Notes: generated by a model not told the origin, from the letters alone. DNA of 64,000 bases from UBA7803 sp034522075 (GCA_034522075.1 JAXHLO010000019.1:1-64000), one strand, 5' to 3'; shown: positions 24,699 through 34,626, numbered from the stretch's first letter. Made by a program: numbers and translations.

Positions 24699-25096
24699 AA
24701 GCCGTGAAGATCCTCGTCATTCTGTTTCTGGTCTACGCCGGCATCGTGGTCGCCTTCGAATCCCTCATCGGCTACTTCCAGCCCACGGACGACAATACTC
24801 TGGTCATTACCACCACGGATGCCGGCGGTGAAAGCAGCGACCGGGTGTTATCCAGCCTCAAGATGGACGATAAGCTCTACGTGGCTGCCAATCACTGGCC
24901 GCGTGCCTGGTACCGGGAAGCGCTGGAGAATCCCCAGGTGCAGGTGAAGGTGGATGGAGAAGCCGGCGACTACCGTGCTGTGCCGGTCACCGACCAGGAA
25001 CGGGAACGCCTCAACACGGAACATGAACTCGGGATGGTGGTGAAAATTCTCACCGGCTTTCCCCCGCGGCGCTTTCTGCGCCTGGAGCCGGCCTGA
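24695..25096 (+). CDS. Membrane-anchored DUF385-like (deazaflavin nitroreductase fold) protein
   Basis: 133 residues. An N-terminal membrane helix (ILVILFLVYAGIVVAFESLIG, about 5-25) is followed by a split-barrel domain resembling the DUF385/F420-dependent nitroreductase family. LVITTTDAGG, KLYVAANHWPRAWYREALEN and PQVQVKVDG match the conserved core in order. The family binds F420 or related flavins, but F420 use is unproven here. It overlaps the lipoprotein gene by 4 bases, so the lipoprotein and this protein are probably made together. Confidence 0.68.
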   Translation: MKAVKILVILFLVYAGIVVAFESLIGYFQPTDDNTLVITTTDAGGESSDRVLSSLKMDDKLYVAANHWPRAWYREALENPQVQVKVDGEAGDYRAVPVTDQERERLNTEHELGMVVKILTGFPPRRFLRLEPA

Positions 25097-25126
25097 TTCC
25101 GGGCTCAGCAGGCAGCACGCCGCGGA

Positions 25127-25729
25127 TCAACTGTCACTTTTGAGGCCGTAGCGCTCCCGGGCCCGCTCGCGCGCCTCCGGCGTCTTTTTCAGCATGACGT
25201 ACACGGCCCCGGTGCCGCCGTGATGCGCGGCCGCACTGTGATAGGCATTGACGTCGGGCAACTGACCGAGCCAGTGGGCCACATAACTCTTGATGCGGGC
25301 CGGGGTGGGGCTGCGCTCGCCGCGGCCGTGAGAGATCAGGATCGTGCGCCAGCCCTTCTGTTGCGCCAGAGCGAAGAAATCAAACACCGCCTGGCGCGCT
25401 TCCCGCACGGTGTGCCGGTGCAGATCGAGCTGGCCCTCGAGCTCGTAGCGGCCCGCCTTCAGCTTGGCAAACACGGCATGCTGCACACCGTCTTTCTTCC
25501 AGGCCAGGGTATCCCGCGGGTGCACAGGAGTCACCTCGCCCAGGGTCAGGTAGTTAGGGTCTTCCGCGTCCGGGCCGGGGCGCCGGCCTTCGGCCGCCTC
25601 ACGCCGCTCGATCTGCGCGGGTGTGAGCTCCTGACGCTCCGGGTCCGGCTCCACCCGCTTGTGGGTGAGCGGTACCACGTCGCTCATGGCTTCCCGGAAC
25701 AGCTCCTCGGGATCCCGTTCGTCCGACAT
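25127..25729 (-). CDS. Smr-domain endonuclease-like protein
   Basis: 200 residues with a C-terminal Smr domain, related to E. coli SmrA/SmrB. The domain motifs are present: LDLHRHTVREAR (about residues 106-117), ILISHGRGERSP (about 132-143) and GGTGAVYVML near the end. The N-terminal 90 residues are charged and likely disordered. SmrB cleaves mRNA at collided ribosomes; whether this protein shares that role is inference. The ATG at 25729 is chosen because the upstream extension is non-homologous and would overlap the PhyH gene. It lies 4 bases after the PhyH stop. Confidence 0.88.
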   Translation of the reverse strand: MSDERDPEELFREAMSDVVPLTHKRVEPDPERQELTPAQIERREAAEGRRPGPDAEDPNYLTLGEVTPVHPRDTLAWKKDGVQHAVFAKLKAGRYELEGQLDLHRHTVREARQAVFDFFALAQQKGWRTILISHGRGERSPTPARIKSYVAHWLGQLPDVNAYHSAAAHHGGTGAVYVMLKKTPEARERARERYGLKSDS

Positions 25730-25733
25730 CGTG

Positions 25734-26519
25734 CTACAGCGCAATACTCGCATACTCGGCCGAGCGCGTTCCCGGCAGCGGCCGGTTGTGCTCGGCATGA
25801 TAGGTGAATACGCAGGACAGCTTCATGCGGTCGGTGAGATTGCGCCCCGCGGCGTGAAATGTCCGGCAATGAAACAGCAGGGCATCTCCCGGCGCCAGTT
25901 CCACCGTGCGGGCCTGACCGATCAACGCCTGGTTCTCCGGTACCTCGGGCTTGAGGAAGCGGGCTTCATCGAGCTGATCGTGGCTGAAGACCCGCCGATG
26001 ACTGCCCGGGATGATCTGCAGCGCGCCGTTTTCCGCACTCTCATCGCCCAGGGCCAGCCACAGGGAGATCAACTCCGGGCGTTCGAACGACCAGTAACGA
26101 ATGTCCTGATGCCATAGCGTCACGCTACTGAAGTCCGGTGACTTGGTCATGACACAGTTATGATGACATTGAGAGAGCATTACTCTGGGCACGCTGAGCA
26201 TGGTCTGCAGCCGCTCGCGGACGGCCGGGCCGGTGACCAGCGGCCGCAACGCGGCAAACCGCGAATAGGCATTCAGCAGACGCCGCGGCGTATCGCCGCC
26301 GGCGGCCGTGCGGCTGTCCGGCGCGCCGGGGTAGCCCACGTCGGCCTCGAATTCCGCCGGTGCCAGCACCGGATTCAGTGAGGCCCGCACCTCAGCGGCG
26401 ATGGTCTCGCACTCGGCTGGAGTCGCCAGCGCCCGCAGCACCACATAGCCATCCGCCGCGAAGGCCCGCGCATCGCGCGCAATGTCGTCGTCCACCGGGG
26501 TTACTGCGTTACTGTTCAT
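25734..26519 (-). CDS. Phytanoyl-CoA dioxygenase (PhyH) family protein
   Basis: Fe(II)/2-oxoglutarate-dependent dioxygenase of 261 residues. The iron ligands are visible as HQD in VTLWHQDIRYWSF (about residues 137-149) and a distal His in FHCRTFHAAGRNLTDR (about 217-232), which also supplies the 2-oxoglutarate Arg. Family members hydroxylate acyl-CoAs, osmolytes such as ectoine, or other small molecules; none can be chosen here. It sits between the aldehyde dehydrogenase and Smr genes with 5- and 4-base gaps, so the three form one minus-strand operon. Confidence 0.87.
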   Translation of the reverse strand: MNSNAVTPVDDDIARDARAFAADGYVVLRALATPAECETIAAEVRASLNPVLAPAEFEADVGYPGAPDSRTAAGGDTPRRLLNAYSRFAALRPLVTGPAVRERLQTMLSVPRVMLSQCHHNCVMTKSPDFSSVTLWHQDIRYWSFERPELISLWLALGDESAENGALQIIPGSHRRVFSHDQLDEARFLKPEVPENQALIGQARTVELAPGDALLFHCRTFHAAGRNLTDRMKLSCVFTYHAEHNRPLPGTRSAEYASIAL

Positions 26520-26524
26520 GTCGA

Positions 26525-27959
26525 TCAGCGCAACTGCTGGCGCACGGTCTTGAGCATCTTCTCACCGTAGGGCGGCCGCAGGCCGGCCAGTTCCGCTACG
26601 TTGAGCTTGCTCTGAGTGAAAATTGACCGGGCGTGGCTGAATGTCCGGAAGCCGTCCAGGCCATGGTAGGCGCCCATGCCGGAAGGGCCAACCCCGCCGA
26701 ACGGCAGGTCTTCCTGGGCCACATGCATGACAACATCGTTGACCGTTACCCCGCCGGAGGTGGTGTGACTGAGCACCTGGCGCTCCTCGGCACCGTCATT
26801 GCCGAAGTAATACAGCCCCAGCGGCCGTGGCTTGCCGTTGATGTAGTCGACGGGTCTCTTCCACACGCTCGTAGCCCTTCACCGGCAGGATCGGCCCGAA
26901 GATCTCGTCCTGCATGACCTGCAGAGAATCGTCCGGATCGAGGATCAGGGCCGGTGCCATCTTGTGATGAGGCTGCTGGCGGAAGTCCTCGCCGGCCGGG
27001 TTGATCTCGACCACCCGGGAGCCGGCATCCCGGGCTTCTTCCAGATAGCCGTTGAGGCGCTGATAGTGCCGCTCGTTGATCACCGAGGTGTAGTCCGGGT
27101 TGTCCAGCAGGGTCGGATACATCCGTGCGACGGCTTTCTCGGTGGAGGCGACGAACTCGTCCATGCGTTCCCGGGGCACCATCACGTAGTCGGGCGCCAG
27201 GCAGATCTGCCCGGCGTTGAGCATTTTGCCGGTCATGATGGAATCCGCCGTTTTCTGCAGGTCGGCGGAACGCCCCACCACCACCGGCGATTTTCCGCCC
27301 AACTCCAGAGTCACGGGCACCAGATTGTCAGCCGCCGCACGCATGACGTGCCGGCCGATAGAGGTAGCGCCGGTAAACAGCAGGTGATCGAAAGGCAGCC
27401 CGGAGAAATCGGCGCCGGTCTGGGCACCGCCGGTGACCACGGCGATTTCCTCGGCATCGAACTGCGTCGGAAAGATCTCTGCCAGGACCTCGGAAGTGGC
27501 CGGCGTGTACTCGGACGGCTTGATCATGCAGCGGTTGCCGGCGGCCAGGACCCCCGCCAGAGGCGTGAACGTCAGGTTCACGGGAAAATTCCAGGGGCTG
27601 ATGACGCCCACCACGCCCAGCGGCTGGTATTCCACCCGCGCCCTGGCGCCCAGGAGATTCAGCGGAAACGGCCCGACCTTGCGCTTCTCGGGACGCATCC
27701 AGCGGGCCAGGTGCTTCTGCGCATGGCGCAACGGCCCTACGGAACTGGCCACGTCGGTAAACAGGGACTGGTGTTCGCTGCGATGCCCGAAATCGGCATC
27801 CATGGCGCTCACCAGGCGCTTTTCGTGGGTCTTCAGCAGCGTCACTGCCCGTTCCAGGCGGTCGCGGCGAACGGCCGCCGTGACTTCCCCTTCGCGCAGG
27901 TAGGCCTGACGCTGGCGCTCCAGCAGATCGATCATGTGGTCGCGGGATGTGTCGTCCAT
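26525..27959 (-). pseudogene. Coniferyl-aldehyde-dehydrogenase-like gene with a +1 frameshift
   Basis: The two halves of one aldehyde dehydrogenase lie in different frames. The N-terminal part (27959 down to about 26855) contains LELGGKSP and the catalytic-cysteine motif AGQICLAPDY. It runs to EIFGPILPVKGYERVEE. The expected continuation (VDYINGKPRPLGLYYFG and the C terminus) is read from about 26850 to 26525 in another frame. Removing one G from the GGG at 26852-26854 restores a full protein of about 477 residues. Everything else is intact, so a recent mutation or a sequence error are both possible. It starts the PhyH-Smr operon. Confidence 0.9.
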
Positions 27960-27998
27960 GGAACCTCCTAGTCTGGGTTCCGATCATACCGCATCGGC

Positions 27999-30716
27999 TC
28001 AGCCGGCATCGCCCCCGGAACGGGCCGCGCGCGGCACATCCTGAGACAGCCAGGACGCCAGCATGGCCTGCAGGTCCTCCTGGCGGACGGGTTTACTCAG
28101 GTAGTCGTCCATGCCGGCGGCCAGGCAGTCAGTGCGGTCCTGATGCATGGCGTTGGCCGTCATGGCGACGATGGGCGTTCGGGCGCGCCGCAGCCGCGGT
28201 TCCTCGCGGCGGATGGCCCGGGCTGCCTCCAGACCGTCGAGTTCGGGCATCTGACAGTCCATGAAGATGACGTCGTAGGCGAAATGGCGCCACATATTCA
28301 GGGCTTCGGCGCCATTCTCGGCCACGTCGATGCGGCAGCCGAGCTTTTCCAGCATGCGTACAGCCACCTGCTGGTTGACCGGATTGTCCTCAGCGAGCAG
28401 TACGCGGGCCACAGTGGCATCCGCCGGCGGCCGCTGCGGCCGTCGCGCCGGCGCGTTCCCGGGCCCCGGCTGGAGCGCGGCGGCATCCGCCGGGACGGCA
28501 CGCGCCTGCTGGGCGTCCTGCTCGCCGCCCAGCAGGCGCGCGACTTCCTGCAGCAGATAGTCCGGCATGACGGGTTTGACCAGATAGCGATCCACCGCCC
28601 GGCTTTCCTGTGCGCCGCGGCTGTCGGCCCGGCACATGAGTACCAGGCTCATGTGCCGCCAGGCCGAGTCGATGCGCAACAGCTCACACAACAGCAGCCC
28701 GTCCATGTCCGGCATCTGATCGTCGATCAGCGCCACATCGAAGCTTTCCTGCTCCAGACGCTCCAGGGCGGCGGGCGCGGAAGCCAGCGCAACGGTCTGC
28801 ATGCCGGCGCGGCGCAGGGTGGCCGCGAGGATTCCGCGGCCCCGGGAATCATCGTCGACCACCAGCGCGCGCCGTCCCTGCAGCAGATGCCACCGGGGCG
28901 GACCGGACGTTTGCCCGGCTGCGCGGGGCAGCGTCATGGTGAAGTAGAAGCGCGAGCCCTGGTCGGGCTCGCTGTCTACGCCGATCTCTCCGCCCATGAG
29001 CTCCACCAGCCGGCGGCTGATGGCGAGCCCCAGACCGGTACCGCCGAAACGCCGCGTGGTGGAGGCGTCGGCCTGGGTGAATGGTTGAAACAGCCTGCTC
29101 TGTGCATCTGCGGCGATGCCCGGGCCGGTGTCCTCCACAGTGACACGCAAGCGGACGGTTTCCTCGACGGCACCTGCCAGCCGTTCTCCAGCCTCGGCTT
29201 CCACGATCACGACCACATGCCCACTCTCGGTAAACTTCAGGGCATTGCCGACCAGGTTCATGAGGACCTGGCGCACCCGGCCCGGATCGCCCACCAGGGC
29301 TGACGGCACTTCCAGGGGATAATCGACGTACAGATCCACCGCGTGGCGGCGGCGGCCGAGTAATTCCACGACCTCGCGGACGGCCTGGCGCAGGTCGAAC
29401 GGCACGGCGTCCACCTTCAGACGCCCGGAGCCGGCCCGGGAAAAGTCCAGGATATCGTTGATGATGGTCAGCAGTGATTCCCCTGAGGCCCTGATGAGCT
29501 CGGCGGTCTCCCGTTGCCGGCCGCCCAGGTCCATGTCCAGCAGCAACTGAGTCATGCCCAGCACGCCATTCATGGGCGTGCGGATCTCGTGACTCATGGT
29601 GGCGAGAAATTCATCCTTGGCCCGGGTCGCCGCTTCCGTCTCGGCCACCGCCCCGCGCAGCTTGTCTTCCGCCTCCTTGCGCTCCGTGACGTCGCGCAGC
29701 ACGACGATGAAGCGCTCGTCGGAGCGTATGTGCATGGCGCTGACCGCGAACTCCGCGGCAAAGTCATTGCCGTCCGCCCGCAGCACCCGGCCTTCACGGG
29801 GCAGCTTGTCGGCCAGGGTGGTCCAGCCGCCTACGACATCCGTGGGAAGTTCCAGCACTGAGGCAAGCGCGTGGCCTACGAAGTCATCACGATCCAGGCC
29901 GAACATGTGCTGCGCCGCCATGTTTACGGCACACACTTCTCCCGCCTCATTGAGCGTGATGATGCCTTCGGCAATGTTGTCCAGCACGGCACTCAATCGG
30001 TCGACGGAATCGTGCAGCAACGATTCGGCCACTTTGCGCCGGCTGATATCCGAGGCAAAACCGGAAACGCGGTAGCTGCCCTGCTCGTGCCGCACGCCGC
30101 GGCCTCTGACCTGCAGCCACAGATTGCCGCCGTCGGCTCGCAGCAGCGGGAACTCGACATCGAAGCTGTGGCCCGACTCCCCGCAGGCTTTGAACGCGGC
30201 TGATACCCGTTGCAGGTGTGCTGGATGAATGCGCGCCACCACGTCGTCGACTTCCAGCTCGCCGGGCTGATCACCGGGAAATGCGCCGCGCAGCCATCCC
30301 CTGAGCACGTCGGAAAGGTACAGGCGGCGGCCGACCGGGTCGTAGTCGAACAGGCCGTCGTTGCTGCCGGCGACGGCAAGCTGCAGGCGCTGCTCGGAGC
30401 GACCGACTTCGCGCGCCTGAATCTCACGAGAACGCGCCAGCGGTCGCAGCACATAACGGCGCAGGGCCCCATAGGCCAGCAGACAGACCACCAGAACAGC
30501 CAGGCCGCCACTGACCGCTATGGCCCAGACGCTGCCGCTGCCCATGGCGTCCGCGGCCGGCACCGGGGCAAGCAGATAGACCAGCAGGACTGCCTGACTC
30601 ACAGCCAGCAGCAGCCCGCCCGCCAGCATCAGCCAGGCGAACCGGTTGAACAGACGGCGCGTAGTCGTCATCAAGCGCGCAGTGCGGTGTTTCTCATGCC
30701 CTAAGCATAGACCCAA
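27999..30716 (-). CDS. Hybrid sensor histidine kinase with two PAS and two receiver domains
   Basis: 905-residue inner-membrane kinase. Two membrane helices lie near residues 27-48 and 62-83, with almost no periplasmic domain between. Two PAS/PAC regions follow (about 105-230 and 240-355). The HisKA phospho-acceptor motif is FLATMSHEIRTPMNG (about 368-382), and the ATPase boxes are NLVGNALKF, DTGPGI and GGTGLGLAIS. Receiver 1 has ALIDDQMPDMDG and receiver 2 has IFMDCQMPELDG, both with the phosphorylatable Asp. No Hpt domain or output domain is present, so phosphate must pass to separate proteins. No partner regulator is adjacent. ATG 30671 is an alternative start. Confidence 0.93.
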   Translation of the reverse strand: MGLCLGHEKHRTARLMTTTRRLFNRFAWLMLAGGLLLAVSQAVLLVYLLAPVPAADAMGSGSVWAIAVSGGLAVLVVCLLAYGALRRYVLRPLARSREIQAREVGRSEQRLQLAVAGSNDGLFDYDPVGRRLYLSDVLRGWLRGAFPGDQPGELEVDDVVARIHPAHLQRVSAAFKACGESGHSFDVEFPLLRADGGNLWLQVRGRGVRHEQGSYRVSGFASDISRRKVAESLLHDSVDRLSAVLDNIAEGIITLNEAGEVCAVNMAAQHMFGLDRDDFVGHALASVLELPTDVVGGWTTLADKLPREGRVLRADGNDFAAEFAVSAMHIRSDERFIVVLRDVTERKEAEDKLRGAVAETEAATRAKDEFLATMSHEIRTPMNGVLGMTQLLLDMDLGGRQRETAELIRASGESLLTIINDILDFSRAGSGRLKVDAVPFDLRQAVREVVELLGRRRHAVDLYVDYPLEVPSALVGDPGRVRQVLMNLVGNALKFTESGHVVVIVEAEAGERLAGAVEETVRLRVTVEDTGPGIAADAQSRLFQPFTQADASTTRRFGGTGLGLAISRRLVELMGGEIGVDSEPDQGSRFYFTMTLPRAAGQTSGPPRWHLLQGRRALVVDDDSRGRGILAATLRRAGMQTVALASAPAALERLEQESFDVALIDDQMPDMDGLLLCELLRIDSAWRHMSLVLMCRADSRGAQESRAVDRYLVKPVMPDYLLQEVARLLGGEQDAQQARAVPADAAALQPGPGNAPARRPQRPPADATVARVLLAEDNPVNQQVAVRMLEKLGCRIDVAENGAEALNMWRHFAYDVIFMDCQMPELDGLEAARAIRREEPRLRRARTPIVAMTANAMHQDRTDCLAAGMDDYLSKPVRQEDLQAMLASWLSQDVPRAARSGGDAG

Positions 30717-30720
30717 GACG

Positions 30721-30984
30721 TCAATCCGAGAGCTGTCGCTCGAGCACGGTCCGGCCGTTCACGTCGACCCGGAGCGCACGCCGGCTCGGCCAGTAGCGGG
30801 CTTCCACATAGTGATGCTCTTCCCACTCGAGCTCGACGTTGGTCCAGACGTAGCGCGGCTCCCGTTCCCCGGGCTCGCGGCGTTTGCGCAGACAGTTGTC
30901 GAGATACAGCTCCAGCGCTCCGTCATCGGCGAGGCGAACCTGAAACTGCTTGTGGCGATGGCTGAACTCGACAACTTCACTCAT
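30721..30984 (-). CDS. Conserved-looking small hypothetical protein
   Basis: 87 residues, no family recognised. The chain is charged and rich in aromatic residues (YVWTNVELEWEEHHYVEARYWPSRR), with no signal peptide or membrane segment, and looks like a small beta-rich cytoplasmic domain. It ends 4 bases before the histidine kinase gene on the same strand, so it may be translated from the same message. It is kept as a gene because of the tight spacing, ATG start and typical codon use. Confidence 0.6.
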   Translation of the reverse strand: MSEVVEFSHRHKQFQVRLADDGALELYLDNCLRKRREPGEREPRYVWTNVELEWEEHHYVEARYWPSRRALRVDVNGRTVLERQLSD

Positions 30985-31067
30985 ATGGGGAGAACACCGA
31001 TGACTGGGCTCTGGACATGCTGTCTACATGCTTGCTGAAAACCAGCCGGACGTCCACTGCCTGAAAC

Positions 31068-32201
31068 TCAGAACAGGGAGCGCTGACGCGCTCCGGGCGG
31101 TTCGAACAGATCGGTGCGCAGCGGCGCCTGAGTTGCGTCGGTGAGACCATGTTTTTTCAGGGCAGCGCCGAAGCGCCGGGCGATGAGTTGCGCGAACACA
31201 CCCGTACCGCGCATGCGCGTGCCCCAGGCGGCATCGTATGCCTTGCCGCCGCGGGATTCGCGAATGGCATTCATGATGCGCGCAGCCCGCAGCGGATAGT
31301 GCTCGGTCAGCCAGTCCTCGAACAGCGTGCGCACTTCCAGCGGCAGACGCAGCAGAATGTAGTTGGCGCGGCGCGCACCGGCTGCTGCAGCGGCGGCCAG
31401 CATATCTTCGATTTCCTGGTCGTTCAGGAAGGGGATGACGGGCGCCACCATCACGGCGGTGGGCACACCGGCCTCGGCCAGGCCGCGAATCATGCGCAGC
31501 CGGGCCCGCGGCCCCGCGGCGCGGGGTTCCAGCCTGGTTTTGAGGGTGCTGTCGAGCGTCGTGAGGCTGACGGCCACCGACACCAGTTGCCGGCGCGCCA
31601 GTTCTGCCAGCAGATCCAGATCGCGCAGGACCAGCTGCCCCTTGGTGACGATACTCACCGGATGCTTGTGTTCCAGCAGCACTTCGAGAATGGTGCGGGT
31701 GATTCGCTGCTGCTTTTCCGCCGGCTGATAGGGATCGGTGTTGGTGCCCATGGCGATGGTGCGGCAACGGTAGCCAGGCTTACCCAGCTCGGCCTGCAAT
31801 GCTTCCCGGACGCGGGTCTTGTAGAAAATGCGGGTTTCGAAATCGAGACCCGGAGAGAGATCGAGGTAGGCGTGAGTCGGCCGGGCGAAGCAGTACACGC
31901 AGCCGTGCTCGCAACCCTTGTAAGGATTGATGGATTGATCGAACGGAATGTCCGGCGACGTGTTGCGGGTAATGAGGGTGCGCGTTCGGTCCGGATACAG
32001 TTCGGTGGCAGGACTGATGGCCGGATCGAACGCGCCGGCGTCTGCCGCCCAACCATCACTTTCCGCCTCGCTGTGCACGGCCAGAAAGCGGCTGGCCCGG
32101 TTGCTGTTGGCGCCCCGCCCTGCGATGGTCAACCGTCCGGCAGCACCGGATTCTGACGCGGGAACGTCCAGCCCCGGTGCTTGAAAACCTCGCTTGCGCA
32201 T
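31068..32201 (-). CDS. Radical SAM protein (PA0069/SplB-like)
   Basis: 377-residue radical SAM enzyme. The iron-sulfur cluster motif CX3CX2C is CEHGCVYC in NPYKGCEHGCVYCFARP (about residues 97-113). Downstream segments include GTNTDPYQPAEKQ and TKGQLVLRDLDLLAEL, typical of the family often called PA0069-like or Rv2578c-like. The N-terminal 60 residues are variable. The reaction is unknown; distant kinship with spore photoproduct lyase does not prove DNA repair. The gene is monocistronic, and its start lies 112 bases from the divergent lipoprotein gene. Confidence 0.88.
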   Translation of the reverse strand: MRKRGFQAPGLDVPASESGAAGRLTIAGRGANSNRASRFLAVHSEAESDGWAADAGAFDPAISPATELYPDRTRTLITRNTSPDIPFDQSINPYKGCEHGCVYCFARPTHAYLDLSPGLDFETRIFYKTRVREALQAELGKPGYRCRTIAMGTNTDPYQPAEKQQRITRTILEVLLEHKHPVSIVTKGQLVLRDLDLLAELARRQLVSVAVSLTTLDSTLKTRLEPRAAGPRARLRMIRGLAEAGVPTAVMVAPVIPFLNDQEIEDMLAAAAAAGARRANYILLRLPLEVRTLFEDWLTEHYPLRAARIMNAIRESRGGKAYDAAWGTRMRGTGVFAQLIARRFGAALKKHGLTDATQAPLRTDLFEPPGARQRSLF

Positions 32202-32313
32202 CGATCATCGGTGTGCAGAATGTCGGGAACACTTTATATGTATATTTATACAGTATCAACACTCCAGACCGACCAGTAGACTTGGGCGCTCTCTGGTGGA
32301 CACCAGCCTTTCA

Positions 32314-33129
32314 ATGACAACACAAAAACGATGGGGAGGGCTGCTCAAGCTCAGCGCGCGCCTGGGAATCGGCGGGCTTTGGCTGCTAATGCTGCCTGCC
32401 TGTACGACCCAGCAACCCGACCCCGCGGTACTCGACAATCTGGCGGAAATGCAGATCCGCATGCAGCTTCTGCAATCGGAACTCGCCAGCGTGCGGCGCT
32501 CCCTGGCAGAGCATGACGCGCAGCGCGAGCAGGCCAGGCGTCAGGCCAGCAGAACAGTGCTGGAAGACCGGCTCGACGAACTGAGCTCGCGCCTCGCCGC
32601 CCTGCCCGAGGCCATGGCGCAGCTGTGCCCCGAGCTGCCCGAATCGGCCACGGTGACCACCCAGTGCGGAACCACCCCCGACGTGCAGCGGGTCGTGGTC
32701 AGCGGCGACAAACTGGTGGTGGGTGAGGTAGAGCGGGTCTGGCTCGATCCTCCGGGTACCCTGATGACTGCCCGTATCGATGCCGCAGCCGATATCAGCG
32801 CGCTGCATGCCCGGGAAATCGTCGAGTTCGAACGCGATGGCAACAAGTGGGTGCGCTTCGAGGTGACCGTTGACGACGAACCGGTCATCGTGGAACGCCG
32901 CCTGAAACGCTACGTGCGCGGATCTGTGCAGGGCAACGGCGGGCGGCGTCCGGCCGTGGACATGCGGGTACAGATCGGCGATGTGCGCCAGACGGTGGAA
33001 CTGGCGCTGGCCGACCTGGGGGATGCGGATCAGCCCATGATCCTCGGGCGCCCCTATCTGACCGACGTCGCCCTGCTGGACGTCGCCAGGAAGTTCGTCC
33101 AACCGGCATTCTCGCAATCACATAACTGA
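32314..33129 (+). CDS. Retropepsin-like (Zn_protease/RimB-type) lipoprotein with altered active site
   Basis: With the ATG at 32314 the protein has 271 residues. A lipoprotein signal (LLMLPAC, Cys about residue 30) is followed by a coiled coil (about 40-90, DNLAEMQIRMQLLQSELAS) and a C-terminal domain of the retropepsin-like family linked to ATP-grasp ligases. That family's active site normally reads DTGA, as in the 51614-52048 protein. Here it reads ARIDAAADISALHA: the Asp remains, but Thr and Gly are Ala. Activity may be lost or changed. It is 6 bases upstream of the 7TM transglutaminase-like gene and leads a three-gene operon. Confidence 0.8.
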   Translation: MTTQKRWGGLLKLSARLGIGGLWLLMLPACTTQQPDPAVLDNLAEMQIRMQLLQSELASVRRSLAEHDAQREQARRQASRTVLEDRLDELSSRLAALPEAMAQLCPELPESATVTTQCGTTPDVQRVVVSGDKLVVGEVERVWLDPPGTLMTARIDAAADISALHAREIVEFERDGNKWVRFEVTVDDEPVIVERRLKRYVRGSVQGNGGRRPAVDMRVQIGDVRQTVELALADLGDADQPMILGRPYLTDVALLDVARKFVQPAFSQSHN

Positions 33130-33135
33130 CGATTC

Positions 33136-34626
33136 ATGACCCAGCGCGGCCCGTTCCTTTTCTTTGTCATTCTGTTGTTTCTCGCCGGAATCGGCACGGC
33201 CGCCTACCGTCACGACAACTATCAGATACCGATTCTCCCCGGCACGGAACAGACCGTCTGGCAGGTGGAAGCGCGGGTGGAATTCATCGCTCAGGGCGGC
33301 GCCACCCAGGTCTACCTGACCCTGCCGCCGGAGCAGTCCGGATTCCGGCTGATCGGCGAATCCAGCGCGTCTTCCGGCTTCGGTTTCGAAGTCTCCACTC
33401 AGGAACAGCAGCGCCGTGCGCACTGGACCAAGCGCAGGGCGAGCGGCGAGCAGACTCTGTTCTATAAGCTCGACCTGGTCCAGGATCCGGGCCACCACGT
33501 AGAAATGCCCGGCGCCCGGGAGGCAAAGGATCAGACCTGGGACGAACCCTATCAGACCGCGGCTCTGCAGCTGCTCGAGTCGGCAATTCTGGTCTCCGCA
33601 GACGCCCACTCCCTGGCGCAGCAACTGTCCTCAGAGATGAATCAGGCCGCTACCAGCCAGAACCTCAGCCTGCTGCTCGACCGCTACTCACCCGAGGATC
33701 TGATGGCCAGCCTGCTCAATACCGCCAACGTTCCGGCCCGCACGGTGCAGGTGCTGGAACTGGAGGATGGCCGGCGCCGACAGGGATTGCGGAACCTTGT
33801 GCAGGTCTGGGACAACGATCAGTGGCAGCTCTTCGACCCGATGACGGGCGAGGTGAACGATGAACAGTTGCTGCTGTGGCAGACGGCCAGTCCGGCCGTA
33901 CTGGAGGTCCTCGGCGGTTCCCGCAGCCGCGTGTCGTTCAGCATCATCAGTCAGAGCCGCCCCGCAGCCACGCTCATGGATCAGAGTGCACCCGGCTTCG
34001 ACCTGTCGCTGTACAACCTGCCGGTGGCCGAACAGAGTATGTTCAAACTCATCATGCTGCTGCCCATGGGTGCGCTCATGGTCGTCGTCATGCGTATTCT
34101 GGTGGGGCTGAAAACTTCCGGCACGTTCATGCCGGTGCTGATCGCCCTGGCATTTCTGCAGACCGAGCTGATTCCCGGAGTTACCAGCTTCGTCGTCGTG
34201 GTAGCCATCGGTCTGGTGATCCGCTCATACCTGTCGTCCCTCAATCTGCTGCTGGTATCGCGCATTGCAACACTGGTTGTGGTGGTGATCGGCATCATCA
34301 CGCTGTTCAGCGTATTGAGCTATCAGTTCGGGCTCATGGGCGGGCTGACTATCACTTTCTTCCCCATGATCATCCTGGCCTGGACCATCGAGCGAATGTC
34401 CATCGTCTGGGAAGAGCAGGGTCCGCAGGAGGTTGCCATTCAGGGCAGCGGCAGCCTGCTGGTGGCAATCCTGGCGTTTCTTGTCATGGACCAGCAGCTC
34501 ATCCGTCACCTGGCCTTCAACTTTCCGGAGCTGAACCTGTGCGTGCTGGCGCTGATTCTGCTGCTCGGCCGCTACACGGGTTACCGCCTGCTGGAGCTGC
34601 ATCGCTTCGCAGTGTTCAACCGATGA
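33136..34626 (+). CDS. Inactive transglutaminase-like domain fused to seven membrane helices
   Basis: 496 residues of the UUP1-like family. An N-terminal membrane helix (FLFFVILLFLAGIGTAAY, about 6-23) is followed by a periplasmic beta domain and a transglutaminase-like region (about 160-260, NLSLLLDRYSPEDLMASLLN then ARTVQVLELEDG). No convincing Cys-His-Asp triad is present, as expected for this inactive family. The last 190 residues hold about six to seven helices (MFKLIMLLPMGALMVVVMRI onward). The stop overlaps the start of the ATP-grasp gene (ATGA). It is presumably a membrane scaffold or sensor working with the ligase and the retropepsin-like lipoprotein. Confidence 0.88.
   Translation: MTQRGPFLFFVILLFLAGIGTAAYRHDNYQIPILPGTEQTVWQVEARVEFIAQGGATQVYLTLPPEQSGFRLIGESSASSGFGFEVSTQEQQRRAHWTKRRASGEQTLFYKLDLVQDPGHHVEMPGAREAKDQTWDEPYQTAALQLLESAILVSADAHSLAQQLSSEMNQAATSQNLSLLLDRYSPEDLMASLLNTANVPARTVQVLELEDGRRRQGLRNLVQVWDNDQWQLFDPMTGEVNDEQLLLWQTASPAVLEVLGGSRSRVSFSIISQSRPAATLMDQSAPGFDLSLYNLPVAEQSMFKLIMLLPMGALMVVVMRILVGLKTSGTFMPVLIALAFLQTELIPGVTSFVVVVAIGLVIRSYLSSLNLLLVSRIATLVVVVIGIITLFSVLSYQFGLMGGLTITFFPMIILAWTIERMSIVWEEQGPQEVAIQGSGSLLVAILAFLVMDQQLIRHLAFNFPELNLCVLALILLLGRYTGYRLLELHRFAVFNR

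Noticed and set aside
33876..34622. A long open frame in front of the ATP-grasp ligase start.
   Set aside because: It is a shadow of the 7TM transglutaminase-like gene in another frame; ligase homology begins only at the ATG 34623, which overlaps the upstream stop in the usual ATGA way.
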